This document shows, in pieces, positions 1-10,300 of a stretch of DNA of 64,000 bases (position 1 is its first letter; each line of letters starts with the position of its first letter). The stretch is from Nansenia antarctica. Taxonomy: Eukaryota > Chordata > Actinopteri > Argentiniformes > Microstomatidae. The DNA lies in the NCBI GenBank assembly GCA_963989245.1, contig OZ022347.1, positions 467,044 to 531,043 on the forward strand. The letters run 5' to 3'. The notes under the pieces are model-generated. The model was not told where the DNA came from. It did not search any database and was given only the letters and a program-made list of their open reading frames with translations. Made by a program: the position numbers and the translations under genes.

Positions 1-540
1 GAGGTAGAGGCTGTGTCTCAGGAGGTAGAGGCTGTGTCTCAGGAGGTAGAGGCTGTGTCTCAGGAGGTAGAGGTTGTGTCTCAGGAGGTAGAGGCTGTGT
101 CTCAGGAGGTAGAGGCTGTGTCTCAGGAGGTAGAGGCTGTGTCTCAGGAGGTAGAGGCTGTGTCTCAGGAGGTAGAGGCTGGTGGAGGTAGAGGTTGTGT
201 CTCAGGAGGTAGAGGCTGTGTCTCAGGAGGTAGAGGCTGTGTCTCAGGAGGTAGAGGCTGTGTCTCAGGAGGTAGAGGCTGTGTATCAGGAGGTAGAGGC
301 TGTGTCTCAGGAGGTAGAGGCTGTGTCTCAGGAGGTAGAGGCTGTGTCTCAGGAGGTAGAGGCTGTGTCTCAGGAGGTAGAGGCTGTGTCTCAGGAGGTA
401 GAGGCTGTGTCTCAGGAGGTAGAGGCTGTGTCTCAGGAGGTAGAGGCTGTGTCTCAGGAGGTAGAGGCTGTGTCTCAGGAGGTAGAGGCTGTGTCTCAGG
501 AGGTAGAGGCTGTGTCTCAGGAGGTAGAGGCTGTGTCTCA
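1..540 (+). repeat. 21-bp minisatellite seeded by SINE A-box end
   Basis: About 25 copies of a 21-bp unit containing GTGTCTCAGGAGGTAGAG, the first part of the SINE that follows. One unit near 180 is altered (GGTGGAGGTAGAG). The array begins before the window. Confidence 0.93.
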
Positions 541-738
541 GGAGGTAGAGCCGGCGTCTTATGATCTCAAGGTTTGCAGATCGGCGGTTCGAGCCCCGGC
601 TGGCCACATGGACACTGGGCCCCAAATTGCTCCCAGTGAGCGGGCCGGCGCCTTGCATGGCAGCTTGCTGCCATTGGTGTGTGAATGTGTGAATGAGAGG
701 CCGTTGTAAAGCTCTTTGGATAAAGGCGCTATATAAGT
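531..738 (+). mobile_element. tRNA-derived SINE, copy 1
   Basis: A-box-like TGTCTCAGGAGGTAGAG at about 533-550 and B box GGTTCGAGCCC at 586-596 show a pol III, tRNA-derived head. The body (CCCAAATTGCTCCCAGTGAG; GTGTGAATGTGTGAATGAG) ends in GATAAAGGCGCTATATAAGT. The tail is cut by the hAT element at 739 and resumes after it. The family also occurs near 17000-17592 (-), 18076-18225 (-), 29440-29700 (+) and 50840-51314 (-). Confidence 0.85.
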
Positions 739-1173
739 CAGTGGTGTAGTCTACGTGATACGCAGGACTACGGCGTATACCCACTAGGAAAGGCCAAGGA
801 TTTCCGTATACCCACTTAAAAATGTGTGAGGATACGTAACGGCGTTTTGTGACAGAACTTTCACTTTCATTCATAAAATTCACCCCGTCTGTGTTACGAA
901 GGACTTGACTTTTGGACCATTGGGAGGGACTGACTATAGCGTCATGTACCATCAACGTGGGGAAATGCGACATGAAATATGTCAAAATGCAGCACTATCA
1001 TGCACAGATTAGCATAAAAAAAACCAAAAAAACATGTAGGCCCAATGTTAGATATATAACGTTAGACAGGGAGCGCAAATATATGTTTATGCCGTTACGA
1101 AATTAACAATATGAGGCTGGGAGGGAAAAATCAAAGTATACCCACTAGGAAAAAAAACTAGACTACAACACTG
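739..1173. mobile_element. non-autonomous hAT element, 435 bp
   Basis: Ends CAGTGGTGTAGTCTA and, inverted, TAGACTACAACACTG (15-bp terminal inverted repeats, one mismatch). Flanked by a perfect 8-bp target duplication ATATAAGT at 731-738 and 1174-1181. 8-bp duplications and CAGTG ends are hAT hallmarks. A short motif GTATACCCACT recurs near both ends in the same orientation. No transposase; the longest frame is 64 codons. Confidence 0.9.
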
Positions 1174-3915
1174 ATATAAGTCAGCCTATATAAGTCAGCC
1201 TGTATAAGTCAGCCTGTATAAGTCAGCCTGTATAAGTCATCTATATAAGTCAGTCTATATAAGTCAGTCTATATAAGTCAGCCTGTATAAGTCAGTCTGT
1301 ATAAGTCATCTATATAAGTCAGTCTATATAAGTCAGTCTGTATAAGTCAGTCTATATAAGTCATCTATATAATTCAGTCTATATAAGTCAGTCTATATAA
1401 GTCAGTCTATATAAGTCATCTATATAAGTCAGTCTATATAAGTCAGTCTATATAAGTCATCTATATAAGTCATCTATATAAGTCATCTATATAAGTCAGT
1501 CTATATAAGTCAGTCTATATAAGTCATCTATATAAGTCATCTATGTAAGTCAGTCTATATAACTCAGTCTATATAAGTCAGTCTATATAAGTCAGTCTAT
1601 ATAAGTCAGTCTATATAAGTCATCTATATAAGTCATATATATAAGTCAGTCTATATAAGTCAGTCTGTATAAGTCAGTCTATATAAGTCAGTCTATATAA
1701 GTCAGCCTGTATAAGTCAGCCTGTATAAGTCAGTCTATATAAGTCATCTATGTAAGTCAGTCTATATGAGTCAGTCTATATAAGTCATCTATGTAAGTCA
1801 GTCTATATAAGTCAGCCTGTATAAGTCAGCCTGTATAAGTCAGTCTATATAAGTCAGTCTATATAAGTCAGTCTATATAAGTCATCTATATAAGTCAGTC
1901 TATATAAGTCATCTATATAAGTCATCTATGTAAGTCAGTCTATATAAGTCAGCCTGTATAAGTCATCTATGTAAGTCAGTCTATATAAGTCATCTATATA
2001 AGTCAGTCTATATAAGTCAGCCTGTATAAGTCAGTCTATATAAGTCAGCCTGTATAAGTCAGTCTATATAAGTCATCTATGTAAGTCAGTCTATATAAGT
2101 CAGCCTGTATAAGTCATCTATATAAGTCAGTCTATATAAGTCAGTCTATATAAGTCAGCATGTATAAGTCAGCCTGTATAAGTCAGCCTGTATAAGTCAT
2201 CTATATAAGTCAGCCTGTATAAGTCAGTCTATATAAGTCATCTATGTAAGTCATCTATATAAGTCATCTATATAAGTCAGCCTGTATAAGTCATCTATAT
2301 AAGTCAGTCTATATAAGTCAGCCTGTATAAGTCAGCCTGTATAAGTCAGCCTGTATAAGTCATCTATATAAGTCAGTCTATATAAGTCAGTCTATATAAG
2401 TCAGCCTGTATAAGTCAGCCTGTATAAGTCAGCCTGTATAAGTCATCTATATAAGTCAGCCTGTATAAGTCAGTCTGTATAAGTCATCTATATAAGTCAG
2501 CCTGTATAAGTCAGTCTGTATAAGTCAGTCTGTATAAGTCAGTCTGTATAAGTCATCTATGTAAGTCAGTCTATATAAGTCAGCCTGTATAAGTCATCTA
2601 TATAAGTCAGTCTATATAAGTCAGTCTATATAAGTCAGCCTGTATAAGTCAGCCTGTATAAGTCAGCCTGTATAAGTCATCTATATAAGTCAGTCTATAT
2701 AAGTCAGTCTATATAAGTCAGTCTATATAAGTCAGCCTGTATAAGTCAGCCTGTATAAGTCAGCCTGTATAAGTCAGCCTGTATAAGTCAGTCTATATAA
2801 GTCAGCCTGTATAAGTCAGTCTGTATAAGTCATCTATATAAGTCAGCCTGTATAAGTCAGTCTGTATAAGTCAGTCTGTATAAGTCAGTCTGTATAAGTC
2901 AGTCTGTATAAGTCAGTCTGTATAAGTCAGTCTGTATAAGTCATCTATATAAGTCAGTCTATATAAGTCATCTATATAAGTCAGTCTATATAAGTCAGTC
3001 TATATAACTCAGTCTATATAAGTCATCTATATAAGTCATCTATATAAGTCATCTATATAAGTCATCTATATAAGTCATCTATATAAGTCATCTATATAAG
3101 TCAGTCTATATAAGTCATCTATATAAGTCAGTCTATATAAGTCATCTATATAAGTCATCTATATAAGTCATCTGTATAAGTCAGCCTGTATAAGTCAGCC
3201 TGTATAAGTCAGTCTGTATAAGTCATCTATACAAGTCATCTATATAAGTCAGTCTATATAAGTCATCTATATAAGTCAGTCTATATAAGTCATCTATATA
3301 AGTCATCTATATAAGTCATCTGTATAAGTCAGCCTGTATAAGTCAGCCTGTATAAGTCAGTCTATATAAGTCAGTCTATATAAGTCATCTATATAAGTCA
3401 TCTATATAAGTCAGCCTGTATAAGTCAGTCTATATAAGTCAGTCTATATAAGTCAGCCTGTATAAGTCAGCCTGTATAAGTCAGCCTGTATAAGTCAGCC
3501 TGTATAAGTCATCTATATAAGTCAGTCTGTATAAGTCAGTCTGTATAAGTCAGCCTGTATAAGTCAGCCTGTATAAGTCATCTATATAAGTCAGTCTGTA
3601 TAAGTCAGTCTATATAAGTCAGCCTGTATAAGTCAGCCTGTATAAGTCATCTATATAAGTCAGTCTATATAAGTCAGTCTATATAAGTCAGCCTGTATAA
3701 GTCAGCCTGTATAAGTCAGCCTGTATAAGTCATCTATATAAGTCATCTATATACCGGTAAGTCCGTCTGTATAAGTCAGCCTGTATAAGTCAGTCTGTAT
3801 AAGTCAGTCTGTATAAGTCATCTGTATAAGTCAGCCTGTATAAGTCAATCTGTATAAGTCAGCCTGTATAAGTCAGTCTATATAAGTCATCTATATAAGT
3901 CAGTCTGTATAAGTC
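1174..3915 (+). repeat. 13/14-bp minisatellite seeded by SINE tail
   Basis: About 200 units of TATAAGTCAGTC, TATAAGTCAGCC or TATAAGTCATC type. The unit equals the CTATATAAGTCAGT tail of the adjacent SINE. Variants are mixed without obvious order and include a few single changes (CTATGTAAG, ATAACTCAG). The array runs to about 25 nt from the exon 10-equivalent acceptor. Confidence 0.92.
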
Positions 3916-3939
3916 CGTCTTTTTACCATTTCCTTGTAG

Positions 3940-4122
3940 CGTAACGAGGAGGAGATCTCCCACCTGAAGGCCCAGAGTGAGCAGATGCAGCGCAGCCTGG
4001 AGGAGTCGGTCAGGGAGATGGAGAAGATGACGGACGAGTACAACAAGATGAAGATCACCGTGCAGCAGACGGACGCCACGCTGGACCAGCTCAGGATGGA
4101 CAGGGACCACGCTAGGCTACAG
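3940..4122 (+). CDS. cep290: cep290 exon 10-equivalent
   Basis: 61 codons, phase 0 to 0, reading RNEEEISHLKAQ at the start and ending RDHARLQ. The acceptor is preceded by a pyrimidine run ending CTTGTAG at 3939. The donor is CAG|GTACGC. The product is a heptad-rich coiled coil. The last 12 bases of the exon plus the first 4 of the intron form the unit of the minisatellite that follows at once. Confidence 0.93.
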
Positions 4123-5095
4123 GTACGCTAGGCTACAGGTACGCTAGGCTATAGGTATGCTAGGCTACGCTAGGCTACAGGTACGCTAGGCTACAGGTAC
4201 GCTAGGCTATAGGTATGCTAGGCTACAGGTATGCTAGGCTACAGGTACGCTAGGCTATAGGTATGCTAGGCAAAGCTAGGCTACAGGTACGCTAGGCTAC
4301 AGGTACGCTAGGCTACAGGTACGCTAGGCTACAGGTACGCTAGGCTATAGGTATGCTAGGCTACGCTAGACTATAGGTATGCTAGGCTACGCTAGGCTAC
4401 AGGTACGCTAGGCTACGCTAGACTACAGGTACGCTAGGCTACGGTAGACTACAGGTACGCTAGGCTACGGTAGACTACAGGTACGCTAGGCTACGCTAGG
4501 CTACAGGTACGCTAGGCTACACTAGCATACATACTAGCATACATACTAGCATACATACTAGCATACATACTAGCATACTTAGTAGCATACATACTAGCAT
4601 ACATACTAGCATACTTAGTAGCATACATACTAGCATACATACTAGCATACATACTAGCATACATACTAGCATACATACTAGCATACATACTAGCATACAT
4701 ACTAGCATACTTACTAGCATACATACTACCATACTTAGTAGCATACATACACACTGATAACTGTGTATGATGACAAGGAATGTCAACCAGAGTGAATAAC
4801 AACAGAAGAACATTGCAGGGGGATTTTGGCAAATAATTTTGGGCCGCTACCCTACACGTTTAGCTGTGTTGTTCATTCCACGAATGCATGATCCTTACAC
4901 GTTGTACCTCGTTGTAAAGGTGACTAATCAGGCTTTCCTACAATATCAAATACATATTAATATATAATACCAATTGGTATTAATAAAGGGGATGAAGAAT
5001 CGACCGAAATAACGTTTCCCAACTTTTTTTTAGGAGATATAACCATGACTGAGGACTATATTTATGACCTTTAAATCCTGTACAAGCATCAGGGT

Positions 5096-5160
<65 letters not shown>

Positions 5161-5414
5161 TTGTCCTGCAGGTCAGAGAGCTGACGGAGCAGGTGCAGAG
5201 CCGGGTGGCGGAGGACGACCCCGTCATGGCCGCTCTCAGCTCCAAGGTGGAGGAGTGGAAGGTGGGGGTGCTTCACAAACAACACACTTCTCACATGTAG
5301 CTTCATCCCGGACTAAGAACAACCATCTAATCATTTATGCTTCCAAAAGTGAATTCTATTGTGTCTATCTTCCTTCGGGAAAGTAAACAATGCAATTAAG
5401 TGACAGTGGGCCCT

Positions 5415-5464
<50 letters not shown>

Positions 5465-6180
5465 CGTAGAGAGTGCTGTCTGGTAAGGATGAGGAGATTC
5501 TGGAGTACCAGCAGATGATCCGTGAGCTGAGGGAGAAGCTGCGCTCAGCCCAGATGGACACAGACAAGAGCAACGTCATCGCCTTGCAACAGGTCTGAGA
5601 ACAGCAGAGAACCTAGGCATATCAACAGGTCTGAGAACAGTAGAGAACCTAGACATGTCAACAGGTCTGAGAACAGCAGAGAACCTAGACATGTCAACAT
5701 GTCTGAGAACAGCAGAGAACCTAGACATATCAACAGGTCTGAGAACAGCAGAGAACCTGGACATATCAACAGGTCTGAGAACAGCAGAGAACCTGGACAT
5801 GTCAACAGGTCTGAGAACAGCAGAGAACCTGGACATGTCAACAGGTCTGAGAACAGCAGAGAACCTGGACATGTCAACAGGTCTGAGAACAGCAGAGAAC
5901 CTAGACATGTCAACAGGTCTGAGAACAGCAGAGAACCTAGACATATCTTGTTGTCTTCTGTAACAGTAGGTAGGGAACTGATGACTGAGTGTAGGTAGAT
6001 GTCTTTGCGGTTGTATGGAATCTGGAACATTCCACAGACACAAGACCCAATAATCAGAATTCAAAGAGTATAATCAACACAACATTTAATGAATAATATA
6101 CAGGGCACTAAGGCGTCAGCCACGTCATCACCAGGGACCCCAGTTCGATTCCGGCCGTCGACATATCCTGCATGTCATCC

Positions 6181-6229
<49 letters not shown>

Positions 6230-6270
6230 CTTTCTGTGAATCTCTACTGTCTCTATCCTGCATGTCATCC

Positions 6271-6312
<42 letters not shown>

Positions 6313-6390
6313 TCTCCCTCTCTCATCCTTTCTCTCTCCCTCTCTCATCCTTTCTGTGAAGCTCTACTGTCTCTATCCTGCATGTCATCC

Positions 6391-6449
<59 letters not shown>

Positions 6450-6614
6450 CTTTCTCTCTCCCTCTCTCATCCTTTCTGTGAATCTCTACTGTCTCTATCC
6501 TGCATGTCATCCCTCCTCTCTCTCTCTCTCTCTCTCTCTCCCTCTCTCATCCTTTCTCTCTCCCTCTCTCATCCTTTCTGTGAATCTCTACTGTCTCTAT
6601 CCTGCATGTCATCC

Positions 6615-6662
<48 letters not shown>

Positions 6663-6732
6663 TCTCATCCTTTCTCTCTCCCTCTCTCATCCTTTCTGTG
6701 AATCTCTACTGTCTCTATCCTGCATGTCATCC

Positions 6733-6768
<36 letters not shown>

Positions 6769-7285
6769 TCTCATCCTTTCTCTCTCCCTCTCTCATCCTT
6801 TCTGTGAATCTCTACTGTCTCTATCCTGCATGTCATCCCTCCTCCCCCTCTCTCACCCATCCTTCCTGTCATCCCTCCTCTCTCTCCCTCTCTCACCCAT
6901 CCTTCCTGTCATCCCTCCTCTCTCTCTCTCACCCATCCTTCCTGTCATCCCTCCTCTCTCTCCCTCTCTCACCCATCCTTCCTGTCATCCCTCCTCTCTC
7001 TCTCTCACTAATCCTTCCTGTCATCCCTCCTCTCTCTCCCTCTCTCACCCATCCTTCCTGTCATCCCTCCTCTCTCTCTCTCACCCATCCTTCCTGTCAT
7101 CCCTCCTCTCTCTCCCTCTCTCACCCATCCTTCCTGTCATCCCTCCTCTCTCTCTCTCACCCATCCTTCCTGTCATCCCTCCTCTCTCTCCCTCTCTCAC
7201 CCATCCTTCCTGTCATCCCTCCTCCCTCTCTCACCCATCCTACCTGTCATCCCTCCTCTCTCTCTCTCACCCATCCTTCATGTCA

Positions 7286-7348
<63 letters not shown>

Positions 7349-10300
7349 TTTCTGTCAACCTCTACTGTCTCTTTCCCAATAAAGCAGAAATGCCCTAAAA
7401 ACATATTAATAAAAAAATACATGTATATATCAGGGTTTCCGTTAGAAAAAATTGCCGTCGGACATCGTGTCCGGGAAGATTTCGATTTACCGGACAAACG
7501 TCAGATATTCCGGTCATCATATTAAAATATAATATAGCTGTTTGTCGCGGTGATTACTGTTGTGTAGCTGACTATATATGCCATTTAATGTCTATTTCTC
7601 ATCCGATACGATTAGATGCGAGCTATATAATATATAATAATATAACATGATTCGCATGCGCGCTATGCCATTATGTCCAGCGCTGAACGGGCGCCTCACT
7701 GGGAACTGAACAGACAGCATCGATCAATGAACGGACTCCACATTACGTTAACTGAAGTTTGTTAAATTGTTTGGGATTAATGTGAGTTTTCTATTTTCTC
7801 TTTCCAGTTTTACCCTTTTTTTATCAATAAAACAACATCATTTCTATAACCAGGTCTCGCTGGTTGGAAAGGCATTTCGTTTAGCTGCCTGTCAAATCAT
7901 ACTTAATCGGACTCGGGAGTATGACAATGAGGAGAACATAACTGTTTATTGAGAAACGATTGATAGGCAGGCTGGGATACGTATATAAAGAAATACCACA
8001 ATGTCTAGATGTATAACATTTTGCTCAAATATGCAACCAGCAGTAACTTGGGAGTGTCCAGTTCACAAACTCAAAAATGCTCAGTCCACTGATTCACAAT
8101 CAATTCAACAGTTCATCAAATCCCCAAAAGTTCAGTTCAGCTCAATCACAGTCAATTCAACAGTTCATCAAATCCCCAAAAGTTCAGTTCAGCTCAATCA
8201 CAGTCAATTGTATCCAAACAGTTTCACTCTTCACCCCGCTCCCACACAACGAACGCAAGACTTACAGTTTTTAACAGTCTGTCAGTCCGATAGGCTTAGT
8301 GGTGTGGGGTTACCCGCGCTGCTTAAGATGAGCAGCTCCTGCTCTCTCCCCAGCTCCGGTGCAAGCGTATGACATTCCCAACGGCCTTGTATCCAACTGT
8401 ATCCTTACGTTTCATCCAGCTCTTCGCGGTCCGAGTAGGCTAAAACATTTACCGAGACGCAGACAGCGGACGCGACCTGCGGCACAAACACGAACGGACG
8501 GAATAATCCACTTCCTGGTTTGTTTGAATCATCCCGCCCTCAGCACTCGGTGAGAGACACCTTATCATTTCGCGTCGTCTGTAGAGAACGGGGATTGGAT
8601 GATTTACGATTGGATACCGGCAGCGTGTGACGTGTGACAGCGTGTGAAAAAATCGTGGAAGTGACAGTCGGCGGCGGAGACATGGCGACTTCGGTCTGCA
8701 GTTTTAATTCGGTTACAGGCACACTGGAGAATACGGGGATTTTTTAAAATAGAAGGAATCAGAATGTGAACTTTAGCGAATTGTATTCAAATTGTGCTTA
8801 GAGGGAATTATTTTCACCGGACATTATGTCCGACGAGTTTTCAATTTGTCGGACTTCAACAAATTTTACCGGACAAAGACCGGTAATTACCGGTTAACGG
8901 AAACCCTGGTATATATAATGTAATGTATAATAATAATAACTTTATTTGTATAGCACTTTACATCAAAGTGCTTTACAATAAGTAAGCAACAGTTTAAAAC
9001 TATTTAAAACAACTATTTCAAGTTAAAAACACACATAATTTCGCAGCACAAATACACAGCCTATGACATATAGACAACAGAAAACAGGTGGGTCTTTAAC
9101 TTAGTTTTGAACACTTTCACTGATTCTGCCTGTCTGATGTCCAATGGAAGACGGTTCCAGAGAGTTGGTGCACGGAAGGAGAACGCACACTCACCGATTG
9201 TCTTGCTATATATAATACTGACAACGTGGTATGTTTGGGGGCCGCTGCTGTGTGCTAGTAGGCAAACTGGTAGTAGTCGCTCTATGAGTAGAGGGTTGCA
9301 AGGGAGTTTTCCTGGATACACAGTGTACAGGTTTACAGGTGTACAGGTTTACAGGTTTGTTACCTTTGCCTGCTTGCGTGTTCTGTCATCATGTGAAGCG
9401 CATTGAATCCCATCTTGTGAGACATGCGCTATACAAATAAAACTTGATTTTGATTTGATTTGAATCAATAATAATATTAGTAGTATTTCCAGCTGCTCAA
9501 AGCGGTTTATGGGCCTATAAGGAGTTGATGCATGTCATGAGTTTATAGATCTCTCATCTCCTGCAATGTGGTTGAGGTTTGTGAAACGATCTTCCACCTG
9601 TCATTTCCACTGCATCTTCCTCTGTGTTTCTTTTCATTCTTCTCTGTTTCATCATTCTGTCTTGACCTCCACTGCCCTGGGGCCAGGTCATCTATGAGCT
9701 CTGCGGTGTAAGTTCTCTCTCCATACTACTTTTCTGTTTACCATACCTCTGCTTTCTTTCATTTCCTTACTTTTATTTCCCCAAGATCGTCAATATTTCA
9801 TGACGTTCTCTATGTGGGTCTCTGTGGGTCTCTAAGCTTATAGTTCACAGACCAACGTTGATTGAGGTCACTAGGGATGCTCCGATCTGGATTTTTGGGG
9901 CCGATACCGATCACCGATTTTTTTCCTCAAGATCAACCGATACCGATACAGATTTTTTTTTAAAATACATAATTGTAGGCCTACTGACTGGATAGCCTAC
10001 ATATTTTTTGCTTTTTAGACAAAAGTTTTGATCCATTAGGCACCAAGCAAACGCAGACCCATTTTTATGGCATAGTAAAGGTCTGGCCTATCACCCAGTT
10101 AGGGCCTGAAGCCCAAGTCAGTCGATATGGCTGTATAAAAGACATCATAAACGTGGCCTTCATGGTTTACATACTGTTACGTCCTCCTATGTTTTCTGTT
10201 CAGTTATCTGTCTTCCCCAGGAAAGAAAAAAAAAAAAAGATCGGTTTTTGCGATCGGCCATTTTTGCCGATCACCGATCGAGTCATTTGGAGTGAAATCG

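Noticed and set aside
912..1106. 64-codon frame as a small gene
   Set aside because: Lies wholly within the non-autonomous hAT element at 739-1173; no homology seen.
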